Assembly (NCBI GenBank): GCA_031257725.1
Contig: JAIROD010000867.1
Location: forward strand, 1 to 10,736
Source of the DNA: Planctomycetaceae bacterium
Lineage (GTDB): Bacteria > Planctomycetota > Planctomycetia > Pirellulales > Thermoguttaceae
Direction: 5' to 3'
DNA: 10,736 nt
The position numbers and the translations under genes were made by a program. How positions within the stretch are numbered: the first letter of the stretch is position 1; each line of letters starts with the position of its first letter. Shown in pieces: positions 1-5,386 of the stretch. Under the pieces are notes generated by a model. That model saw only the letters and a list, made by a program, of their open reading frames with translations, was not told the origin of the DNA and did no database searches.

Positions 1-362
1 AAAGTCAGTTCCGTTGTATTCGGCGAAGTGAATTTTTTAGCGATGGTTTGTGTTACAGAGTAGGAAGTAACATGACCATCTGCGTCTAAAACATTTTCAG
101 CGATTTCTGTTTGTGCCAACCAGACCTTGTAATTTCCGTCTGGAATTCCTTCGATCTGTTTGTTTCCGCCAGTAACATACGTTCCATCGTTTTTGATTGT
201 CCCGAAGTAGGATTCGTTACCGTTGTCAAAAACGACGTTGCCTTTTGTAATCGGCGTGCCGTCGGAAAATTTTACCGTTCCTGAAATCTTTGTTTTGCCG
301 TCGCATCCGGTAAAACAAAAGATAAGCCAAAGAACGGAAATAATAAGTATTTTTTTTCTCAT
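1..362 (-). CDS. Small secreted lipoprotein, carboxypeptidase-regulatory-like fold (3' end outside window)
   Basis: The frame opens with ATG at 362 and stays open to the window edge, giving 120 residues with the C-terminus missing. Residues 2-4 are RKK, followed by a hydrophobic stretch and a lipobox FTGC with the lipidated Cys at residue 20, so it should be exported and lipid-anchored. The mature part has short strand-and-turn units typical of carboxypeptidase-regulatory / transthyretin-like domains: SGTVKFSDGTP, GNVVF, YFGTI, DGTY and IPDGNYKVWL. A good ribosome binding site (AGGAGA) lies 6 bases before the ATG. It starts 34 bases after the stop of the DUF1559 gene on the same strand, so the two are probably one operon. 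Small lipoproteins of this sort often accompany DUF1559 genes in planctomycetes (family knowledge). The ligand or partner is unknown. Confidence 0.8.
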   Translation of the reverse strand, partial: MRKKILIISVLWLIFCFTGCDGKTKISGTVKFSDGTPITKGNVVFDNGNESYFGTIKNDGTYVTGGNKQIEGIPDGNYKVWLAQTEIAENVLDADGHVTSYSVTQTIAKKFTSPNTTELT

Positions 363-396
363 AAATTCTCCTGTTTTAATAATTGTTTTGGAATTA

Positions 397-1635
397 CTAC
401 GGAAGTGAAGCGGGATTACCGTCATTGACGCGTGCCAGATTCCAGAGTAACGACGTTGCGGTGGTTCCGCTAATTCCATGAACAGAACCATCGCCAATAA
501 GGAAATGGACAATTCCTGCATGTTGACTCCCAAATCCGTAATGTCCCCAATGGTTACTGGGCATTTGATCGGGAACAACTCCGGGATCATTGGGGTTTGC
601 AACAAGACAGCGGTAATTCTGATGAATGAACCGACCAACATTAAAAATCTCACCCGTTGGCCATGTTTGCAAGTATCCGCCATCCCAATATCTATGGCTT
701 CTAAAATCGGAACCGAGTGCAAATTTCGGAATGAATTTTTCGCCGACAACAAGTTGATTACTCGTTCCGTCTTGCCACCACGCCATTGAATCACGGTACT
801 CCCAACTAATGACATTACCACTGTGATGGATGGTTGATCCATCAGCAGAATTGTTAAATCTTGTAAGTGAAACGCGCAACGGACCAGTAAAATCGTCGGG
901 AGTTGCACCGCTTCGTGTTGAAAGAATACAGTATTCTGACCAGAAGGATTCAGCGGCTTTGGTCACAACAGCCGCATAATCACAACGAGGACCGCATTCT
1001 ACAGGAGCGACAGTACCACCTTCTTCAAATTTGGCAATTCCTTGTGCTGCCGAGTGGCGTGAAGGGCACAAATAAATGGAGACACTTCCAAAACCTTTCT
1101 GTTCATCTTCTGTTAAATCCTCAATGAACCATCTAGTTCCAACCTTGTTGGCAGGAAAACGAAGAAGACCATCAGCTGGTACGGTCATCCTTTCATACAG
1201 AGATGGTTGCTCAATGTAAGGATACAAATACGCCAAAAACGATCCTTTGGGACCAAAAATCACAATTGGCGGAAGCCCTTTTTGGGTATCGTGAAAATTG
1301 TGAATCCCGATCCCGATTTGTTTGAGATGGTTGGTACACGTCATTCGCCTTGCCGCTTCCCGCGCCGCTTGCACTGCCGGTAACAACAACGCAATCAAAA
1401 CGCCGATAATCGCAATCACCACAAGAAGTTCGACCAATGTAAAGCCGAACGGTGAAGAGCGAAAAAGAGTTGAGAATTTTGCGGGAAAATGTCGGAAAAC
1501 CGGACACTTTCCGCTCTTCGTTCTTAACTTTCCTCTACAGATAGCCCCCCCCCCCTGTCTTGCCCATTTTAACATTTGGCATTTTGCAAAGAAAAACGCC
1601 AAAATCTCAACCAAACACATCACTACATTTTTCAT
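397..1635 (-). CDS. DUF1559 prepilin-like protein with H-X9-DG C-terminal domain and long leader containing a G11 tract
   Basis: A 412-residue protein. A type IV prepilin cleavage site lies at Gly64/Phe65, followed by FTLVELLVV with the conserved Glu at mature position 5, a hydrophobic helix to about residue 86, and then QAAREAARR, the hallmark of planctomycete DUF1559 (SBP_bac_10) proteins. The C-terminus has the processing-associated H-X9-DG motif: His372, nine residues, Asp382-Gly383. It is probably processed by a prepilin peptidase and displayed at the cell surface, as a pseudopilin-like or structural protein; the exact role of the family is unknown. I chose ATG at 1635 because AAGGAG sits 7 bases upstream; the TTG two codons earlier is too close to that site. 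The 64-residue leader is much longer than usual and contains a run of 11 G (1545-1555 as C on the plus strand). It is followed by the lipoprotein gene in a likely operon. Family call is sure; function is not. Confidence 0.95.
   Translation of the reverse strand: MKNVVMCLVEILAFFFAKCQMLKWARQGGGAICRGKLRTKSGKCPVFRHFPAKFSTLFRSSPFGFTLVELLVVIAIIGVLIALLLPAVQAAREAARRMTCTNHLKQIGIGIHNFHDTQKGLPPIVIFGPKGSFLAYLYPYIEQPSLYERMTVPADGLLRFPANKVGTRWFIEDLTEDEQKGFGSVSIYLCPSRHSAAQGIAKFEEGGTVAPVECGPRCDYAAVVTKAAESFWSEYCILSTRSGATPDDFTGPLRVSLTRFNNSADGSTIHHSGNVISWEYRDSMAWWQDGTSNQLVVGEKFIPKFALGSDFRSHRYWDGGYLQTWPTGEIFNVGRFIHQNYRCLVANPNDPGVVPDQMPSNHWGHYGFGSQHAGIVHFLIGDGSVHGISGTTATSLLWNLARVNDGNPASLP
1545..1555 (-). repeat. 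Homopolymer G11 tract inside the prepilin leader
   Basis: Eleven C on the plus strand, read as G on the coding strand, encode the Gln-Gly-Gly-Gly-Ala stretch at about residues 27-31 of the prepilin-like protein. With 11 G the frame continues into the prepilin signal. With 12 G a TAG follows within three codons; with 10 G a TAA follows within about seven. No ATG or GTG lies in frame between the tract and the cleavage site. It is the only long G/C homopolymer in an otherwise AT-leaning window. Confidence 0.9.
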
Positions 1636-1683
1636 TGTCAATCTCCTTATTTTATAAGGTTTTACTGAAATAATCGCGAAACA

Positions 1684-1705
1684 TTGCCGAAAAACAACAC
1701 GGCAA
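1684..1705. other. Short hairpin upstream of the prepilin-like gene
   Basis: TTGCCG (1684-1689) pairs with CGGCAA (1700-1705) around a 10-base loop. On the plus strand it is followed by an A run, so on the minus strand a T run comes before the stem, not after it. It is therefore not a terminator for the minus-strand CvpA gene. It lies about 50 bases upstream of the prepilin-like ATG and could be part of its leader. Weak on its own. Confidence 0.3.
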
Positions 1706-1825
1706 GAAAAAAATGTCTCGCAATTGAATGAGTTTCACAGTTTACATGGAACCAAATAAATTGTCAACAGGAATTTTCTTGTTGAAGGAATTTTTTTTGA
1801 TTCTTGTTCAGATGAATAATCCAGA

Positions 1826-1910
1826 GGTTGGTGACGTTTCGCCGAAGGGCTTTCACCCACAGCTTTCACCTACGGTTGCTGCCTACCCCAATCTACCTAA
1901 TTTACCAACC
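1826..1910. repeat. 85-base structured intergenic element bounded by 7-base inverted repeats
   Basis: The ends are GGTTGGT (1826-1832) and ACCAACC (1904-1910). Read on the minus strand the interior has two copies of GGTGAAAGC, then a GCCCTTCGGC mini-hairpin, then GCGAAACGTC. A shorter related sequence, sharing GGTAGGCA-ACC and the CGCCGAAACGT core, lies at 4755-4780. The 293-base spacer 1642-1934 holds no convincing gene: the only open frame across this element (1728-1985, plus) overlaps the end of the CvpA gene and has no ribosome binding site or family signature. A small mobile or REP-like element, or a structured RNA, would fit. Confidence 0.4.
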
Positions 1911-1934
1911 AGTCAGTGGATGCTAGGCAATGTT

Positions 1935-3209
1935 TTAACGTTTTGGCGTTGTGAAAAGAGTTGCCGGAACACGGGTGGGCGATGATTGGAGAAGACGGTC
2001 AGAGGAATTGATCGCCGAAGTGCGTAATCGGAATGGAACTGAAGAACGTGATATCGGTATCGGTGTTGCCGGAATATCAGGTAACTCAGAATCAGAAACC
2101 TCAATTCCCAATACCGATAATTCAGGTAATGTCGTTACAACAGATGTTGTTGTTGTTAATGATTGTGTTACCGGTTCGGTCATTGTCTGATTACTTCGGG
2201 AAAATCGGCGACCAAATAATGTTTTTTCTCCGGTTTCTGATGAAAAATTGGCAACCCTGTTTGGCGGATTGAATGAGCGAACCGGTTGTTCAGGCAATAC
2301 AATTGTCGGCTCCGATATCAGTTCAGAACGCGGTGAAACCAACGGTAAAACGGTTGTGTTGGTTATTTTATCTGTATCAGTTATCGTGTTTTGCATTTGT
2401 CCGGTTTCCTCTGTTTTGGGTTCTTCTTTGTCCTCCTTGTCTTCTTTACCGGAACCTGTCCACCATTTTCCGAGAGCATCAAGTAATGAAGCGGCTTTGC
2501 TTGTTCCCTGTTGAATATTTTGGGCTTGTTCGATTAAGGAATTGCCTTGCGCAATCAGGTTATTGAGATTGGATTTGGTTTGTTCCTGAAAATCCTGACC
2601 GGACGGCAAAAATTCCCGCATTTTTTGCAGCGATTTTTCTTCCGGCGAGAGATTCGTAAAAATTTCCGTTCCGCTAATATTCGTTCCATTAATATTGGTT
2701 TCGTTAATTTTTGCGTTAAAACTTTCAAGTTGACGACGAAGTAATTCACAACTGTCCGACGGAATAAATGTTTCGGTTTTTTCGATTAAACGAGCTAAGT
2801 GGTTGCCGCTCTTAGATTTGAAAACAACTTCCCGTGTCGCTTCACTTAACATCACTCCGAAAAATGTCAGAACCATACACAGAATCAATCCTTTGAGCAA
2901 CCCCAGTAATCCGCCCAGATGCCGGTTCCATTTTGCGAGATTCCAGTCTTTAATCTTTTTTTCCAGATAACGATGAGCCAATCGAACCGCCAGAAGTGTA
3001 ATGATAAACAACACAATCATTGCGCCGATTTTGTTCCAAGGCTCTTCAGCCGGAATGGACGGAGCAAACAGAAACGCAAACCGTGACGCCACAACCCAAC
3101 TTACCGCCAAGGAACCAACCGAAACGATTTGCGCAACCATCCCCGTCATCCACCCGCGAAACGCAAGAGCAATCAGAATGGCAAAAATAATCAAATCGAA
3201 AACGCTCAT
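1935..3209 (-). CDS. CvpA family inner-membrane protein with long low-complexity C-terminal tail
   Basis: A 424-residue protein. The first 125 residues match the CvpA (colicin V production) family: start MSVFDLIIFAIL, helix about 4-18, the FRGWMTGMVAQIVS segment, helix about 24-48, helix about 60-78, then NRHLGGLLGLLKGLIL leading into a fourth helix at about 99-121. CvpA proteins are usually about 160-180 residues. Here some 300 hydrophilic residues follow: an Asn/Thr repeat (NETNINGTNISGTE, 169-182), a helical Gln-rich part (about 185-235), a charged KEDKEDKEEPKTEE patch (255-268) and a Ser/Thr/Pro tail. CvpA is linked to envelope homeostasis in other bacteria, but its biochemical role is not settled, and colicin production should not be inferred. 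There is no clear ribosome binding site. It is divergent from the ydjM-like gene. The family call is firm; the tail matches nothing I recognise. Confidence 0.85.
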   Translation of the reverse strand: MSVFDLIIFAILIALAFRGWMTGMVAQIVSVGSLAVSWVVASRFAFLFAPSIPAEEPWNKIGAMIVLFIITLLAVRLAHRYLEKKIKDWNLAKWNRHLGGLLGLLKGLILCMVLTFFGVMLSEATREVVFKSKSGNHLARLIEKTETFIPSDSCELLRRQLESFNAKINETNINGTNISGTEIFTNLSPEEKSLQKMREFLPSGQDFQEQTKSNLNNLIAQGNSLIEQAQNIQQGTSKAASLLDALGKWWTGSGKEDKEDKEEPKTEETGQMQNTITDTDKITNTTVLPLVSPRSELISEPTIVLPEQPVRSFNPPNRVANFSSETGEKTLFGRRFSRSNQTMTEPVTQSLTTTTSVVTTLPELSVLGIEVSDSELPDIPATPIPISRSSVPFRLRTSAINSSDRLLQSSPTRVPATLFTTPKR

Positions 3210-3272
3210 TTTTTGTAATGGATAACGGAATACTTAATTGAGCGGTGAAAACACATTGTTAGGCAAGAACGA

Positions 3273-3301
3273 ATTTTACCGGATTTTGCTCTTTTCTCCA
3301 A
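3273..3301 (-). promoter_or_regulatory. Candidate sigma-70 promoter for the CvpA gene
   Basis: On the minus strand, TTGGAG (3301-3296) and TAAAAT (3278-3273) are separated by exactly 17 bases. They match the TTGACA and TATAAT consensus at 4 and 5 of 6 positions. The -10 box lies 63 bases upstream of the CvpA ATG. Chance matches are common in AT-rich DNA, so this stays tentative. Confidence 0.35.
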
Positions 3302-3312
3302 GAGCAATTTTT
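3286..3312 (+). terminator. Perfect 8-base dyad: terminator-like hairpin or operator
   Basis: TTGCTCTT (3286-3293), a 6-base loop, AAGAGCAA (3300-3307), then five T. Read on the plus strand this looks like a Rho-independent terminator, but no plus-strand gene ends before it. On the minus strand the same dyad covers the -35 box of the candidate CvpA promoter, where it could be an operator. The stem has only three G-C pairs, so termination would be modest. Confidence 0.4.
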
Positions 3313-3368
3313 GCTATTATTCGCTGGTATCTCTAGTGATTTCTAAAAGATTCGTTTTTGATCACAAA

Positions 3369-3391
3369 ATTGGGCGTCTCCTAATAATTCA
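3369..3391 (+). repeat. Dispersed repeat copy, CTAATAATTC family
   Basis: The sequence runs ATTGGG, then CGTCTCCTAATAATTCA. It is one of five copies in the window of a repeat with the consensus ATTGGG-NATCTCTAATAATTC; the others are at 3537-3557 (minus), 4802-4823, 10415-10436 and 10528-10548. All five lie outside genes. Confidence 0.65.
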
Positions 3392-3413
3392 ATTTTTTAT
3401 TTTCAACCTATTA

Positions 3414-3448
3414 GTTAATCGTTAATCGTTAATCGTTAATCGTTAATT
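3414..3448 (+). repeat. Tandem 7-base repeat (GTTAATC)n
   Basis: Four perfect GTTAATC units (3414-3441) are followed by GTTAATT and a decaying GTTAATA, which runs directly into the first GTTAAC-type hairpin repeat. The unit resembles the start of that repeat, so the tandem may have grown from it by slippage. It lies about 200 bases upstream of the ydjM-like start. Confidence 0.85.
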
Positions 3449-3457
3449 GTTAATAAT

Positions 3458-3557
3458 TAACGACGGAGTTTATCCGGTGTTGTTCGTTAACGACGGGGGT
3501 TACCCCGTGTTTGGAGTTAAGCCTTCGGTAAATTTTGAATTATTAGAGATTCCCAAT
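3458..3557 (-). repeat. Composite repeat block, left inverted copy flanking the ydjM-like gene
   Basis: Read on the minus strand from 3557: GGGAATCTCTAATAATTC, AAAATTTACCGAA, a GTTAAC / GGGG-TTA-CCCC hairpin module (3486-3510), then TAAACTCCGTCGTTA ending at 3458. The block at 4802-4904 has the same pieces in the same order on the plus strand, 103 bases against 100 here. The first 33 or so bases are nearly identical and the last 16 differ at about one position, while the middle has diverged. Confidence 0.7.
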
Positions 3558-3566
3558 TATTTGTAA

Positions 3567-3611
3567 TGTCCCTTCTGTTCCTAAAACCGGAACTAAGTGA
3601 CGATAGGGACA
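3567..3611 (+). promoter_or_regulatory. Two-tier hairpin in the ydjM-like leader
   Basis: An outer stem TGTCCCT (3567-3573) with AGGGACA (3605-3611) encloses an inner stem GTTCC (3577-3581) with GGAAC (3589-3593). It ends 35 bases before the GTG start, so if transcription begins upstream it would lie in the 5' leader. I do not recognise a known riboswitch. Its TGTCCC/GGGACA arms recall the GTCCC-type palindromes at 5210-5345. Confidence 0.35.
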
Positions 3612-3646
3612 AATGATTTTTAGATCAAAGTTTATTATTTGTTAAG

Positions 3647-4723
3647 GTGGGTAATTTCAGGCAACATATAACGTGTAGTACAATAACCGGCATAGTGTTG
3701 GGCGGAATTGGCTATTCTTTTGGTCTTCCGTTGCCGACCTGCCTGCTTTCCGGCGGTTTATGTAGTATTGCCGGAATGTTCCCGGACATTGACAGCGATA
3801 CGAGCCGGTCATTTCAGGAATGTATTTATCTTGTTGCCGGAATTGCCGCCGTGCTGTTTGTCCAACGGTTGCGGCAACTCAGTATCGAACCGGATATGGT
3901 GTTGCTTGGCGGTGGAGGCATGTTTCTGTTTGTCCGGTTTGGCATCGGTGAATTGGTCAAACGGACAACCACACATCGCGGAATATTTCATAGTATTCCG
4001 GCAGCCGTTTTTTCCGGACAAATTACCTTTTTCCTCTCAACCGGAACACCGGAAGAACGGATTTTTAAAGCCTTTGCGCTTTCATCGGGTTATCTTTCTC
4101 ATTTAATTCTTGACGAAATGTGTAGTGTTGACTCAAACGGGCGAGTGAAAAAATCGTTTGGAACGGCGTTAAAATGGGGAGACTCAAAAAAAATGGCGGC
4201 AACACTGGTTTTGTATTTCCTGGTTGTTTGTTTGGGAACCGCCGCTTTCAACAATCCCGATATCGGTAAAATGGTAAAACAATTCGCTTCGGAAAAACTG
4301 GACAAGGAAATGAACGAAGTAAATAATATAATTGTTACAAACAACGTCGGGATAAAAGAAACAAACAACGAGTTGCAAACGCTTGTCCGTCAGGAAAAAA
4401 CGGTTTACCCCAATTCCAATCATCAAAATTCCAACGCCGCTGTTAAATCCAACACCGAACCGGTTTTGCCGCGTATTTCTGTTTCAAATGAGAATCATGA
4501 GCGGTATTTATTTTCCCGAAAACAACGTCGTGCGGATCGCGCACCGTCAATTGCTGTTGGCTCGGAAACGGCGATAATAACGCCGGTATCGCCGATACTG
4601 CCGTCGGTATCATCGAAAGTTTCTTCATCGCCGGAAGTTTTTGGAGCCGATTTTCAGAATCATGGAAACTATCGGAGTTTTTCGTTACCAAACCATGAAC
4701 CTGCGCCGGTATTTTTGCCGTAA
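3647..4723 (+). CDS. YdjM/DUF457-type membrane-bound metal-dependent hydrolase with long tail
   Basis: A 358-residue protein. Expected motifs of the YdjM (PF04307) family appear in order: His7 in MGNFRQHIT, CSIAGMFPDIDSD (39-51), THRGIFHS (109-116) and GYLSHLILDE (148-157), which together supply the His and Asp residues for metal binding. Hydrophobic segments at about 16-44, 60-74, 84-100, 117-131 and 184-201 place it in the inner membrane. The substrate is unknown; E. coli YdjM is SOS-regulated, but no LexA site is evident here. GTG at 3647 is chosen because MGNF-x2-HIT at the extreme N-terminus fits the family; the ribosome binding site is weak. From residue 205 on it is a hydrophilic Asn/Ser/Pro-rich tail not needed for the core fold. 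The gene stands alone, divergent from CvpA, and is flanked by inverted composite repeats. Family call is good; function is open. Confidence 0.88.
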   Translation: MGNFRQHITCSTITGIVLGGIGYSFGLPLPTCLLSGGLCSIAGMFPDIDSDTSRSFQECIYLVAGIAAVLFVQRLRQLSIEPDMVLLGGGGMFLFVRFGIGELVKRTTTHRGIFHSIPAAVFSGQITFFLSTGTPEERIFKAFALSSGYLSHLILDEMCSVDSNGRVKKSFGTALKWGDSKKMAATLVLYFLVVCLGTAAFNNPDIGKMVKQFASEKLDKEMNEVNNIIVTNNVGIKETNNELQTLVRQEKTVYPNSNHQNSNAAVKSNTEPVLPRISVSNENHERYLFSRKQRRADRAPSIAVGSETAIITPVSPILPSVSSKVSSSPEVFGADFQNHGNYRSFSLPNHEPAPVFLP

Positions 4724-4754
4724 CAAAAGTTTTTTTGTGTTGCTGTTTTTAAGA

Positions 4755-4780
4755 GGTAGGCAACCTTTCGCCGAAACGTT
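4755..4780 (+). repeat. Short relative of the 1826-1910 element
   Basis: GGTAGGCAACC is followed directly by TTTCGCCGAAACGTT. The minus strand of 1826-1910 has GGTAGGCAGCAACC at one end and TTCGGCGAAACGTC at the other, so this looks like a copy with its middle deleted. The core TTTCGCCGAAA is a perfect palindrome apart from its central base. Confidence 0.4.
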
Positions 4781-4801
4781 GTGATTAACCACAGAACTAC
4801 A

Positions 4802-4904
4802 TATGGGAATCTCTAATAATTCAGAATTTACCGAAAGTTAACGGCGTGGGCTTGCCCCGCGTTGTTCGACTTAACCCCAAAACATTGGGTAAACTCCGTC
4901 GTTA
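4802..4904 (+). repeat. Composite repeat block, right inverted copy flanking the ydjM-like gene
   Basis: It starts with GGGAATCTCTAATAATTC (4805-4822), then AGAATTTACCGAA, a GTTAACGGCGTGGG / CTTGCCCCGC hairpin module (4837-4860), GTTGTTCG, and ends with GTAAACTCCGTCGTTA. It matches 3458-3557 read on the opposite strand, with the GGGAATC end facing the gene on both sides. Confidence 0.7.
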
Positions 4905-5010
4905 TAATCTGCGACAATCTGTGTAATCTGTGGATAAAATAAAAATAGACCGTTACTCGCAGAGTCTCAAAGAATCATCCACAGATTTTCGCAGATTATC
5001 ACAGATTGTT
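4905..5010. repeat. Inverted pair of ATCTGTG arrays
   Basis: The left arm has three stacked units, AATCTGCG, AATCTGTG and AATCTGTGG (about 4906-4932). The right arm carries the complementary units ATCCACAGAT (4977-4986), CGCAGATT (4991-4998) and CACAGATTGTT (5000-5010). AATCTGTGGAT (4925-4935) and ATCCACAGATT (4977-4987) are perfect 11-base inverted repeats. The 27 bases at 4914-4940 recur exactly at 5467-5493. It runs directly into the GTTAACGGCGGGG hairpin at 5008. Confidence 0.75.
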
Positions 5011-5052
5011 AACGGCGGGGTTTACCCCGCGTTTGCCCCGCGTTCACCCCGC
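5008..5052 (+). repeat. GTTAACGGCGGGG hairpin repeat with extra CCCCGCG units
   Basis: GTTAACGGCGGGG-TTTA-CCCCGC forms a perfect GCGGGG/CCCCGC stem with a TTTA loop. It is followed by two further CCCCGCG units (GTTTGCCCCGCG and GTTCACCCCGCG), a partial direct duplication of the 3' arm. It is the best copy of a family also seen at 3458-3510, 4837-4868, 4886-4904, 5168-5190 and 5410-5436. Confidence 0.75.
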
Positions 5053-5077
5053 GATGATTCCCGCAACCTAACCTTAT

Positions 5078-5153
5078 TTCCAACCTGATTTTCCTAACAA
5101 AAACAACCTTAGTAGCAATAAGGAAATGTAACAAATAACCTTATTACCTTATT
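5078..5153 (+). repeat. AT-rich dispersed repeat, CAACCTTAGTAGC / CCTTATTACC family
   Basis: It carries AAAACAACCTTAGTAGCAA (5100-5118) and, 18 bases later, AACCTTATTACCTTATT (5137-5153). Both are exactly repeated, in the same order and at similar spacing, at 10623-10641 and 10659-10675. It is one of two copies in the window. Confidence 0.7.
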
Positions 5154-5200
5154 GATTATCACAGGTTGTTAACGGCGGGGGTTACCCCGCTGTTAACGAT
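5154..5200 (+). repeat. GATTATCACAG + GTTAACGGCGGGG composite copy
   Basis: GATTATCACAGGTTGTTAAC leads into GGCGGGGGTTACCCCGC, matching 4994-5030 at almost every base (CAGGTT for CAGATT, and GGTTA for GTTTA in the loop). It is followed by TGTTAACGATTG, a second half-site. The ATCTGTG and GTTAAC modules are thus found joined twice, which suggests they move or amplify as a unit. Confidence 0.65.
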
Positions 5201-5209
5201 TGAACAAAA

Positions 5210-5345
5210 ATTCCGTCCCGTTAGGGACGACATCTTGGTAGCAAACGGCATAACAAAAATTATTCGCGTCCCGTAGGGACGCAATATTGGTGAAATTGAT
5301 ATTGTTGTTTTTTCTACCAAGATTTCGTCCCTAGCGGGACGGAAT
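5210..5345. repeat. Three GTCCC...GGGAC palindromic units, two direct and one inverted
   Basis: Units of 32 bases lie at 5210-5241 (plus), 5262-5293 (plus) and 5314-5345 (minus), separated by two spacers of 20 bases. Each has ATTC, a palindrome such as GCGTCCC-GTA-GGGACGC (5266-5282), and a tail ending in TTGGTAG or TTGGTGA. The outer two units match at 30 of 32 positions once one is reversed. The arrangement resembles REP / inverted-REP clusters. Confidence 0.8.
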
Positions 5346-5386
5346 CTTTATTTTCGCAACCTGTGATTATTCGCGATTGTTACCGG

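Noticed and set aside
1636..1641. TTG start two codons upstream for the prepilin-like gene
   Set aside because: The AAGGAG site ends almost on that TTG, too close for initiation, and is well spaced for the ATG at 1635.
1728..1985. 85-residue plus-strand open frame over the 1826-1910 element
   Set aside because: It is made of the repeat element and overlaps the 3' end of the CvpA gene antisense; no start signal.
1935..3209. Colicin or bacteriocin production system based on the CvpA family name
   Set aside because: The name is historical; there is no toxin precursor, exporter or immunity gene here.
3414..3448. CRISPR or phage attachment site
   Set aside because: The 7-base units are directly adjacent without spacers and no integrase or tRNA is nearby; a simple tandem repeat.
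4724..4760. Rho-independent terminator after the ydjM-like gene
   Set aside because: Only a weak A/T-only foldback (ACAAAA with TTTTGT) precedes the T-rich stretch; not enough to call.
5210..5345. CRISPR array
   Set aside because: There are only three units, one inverted, each palindromic, with 20-base low-complexity spacers and no cas genes; this fits REP-like repeats instead.
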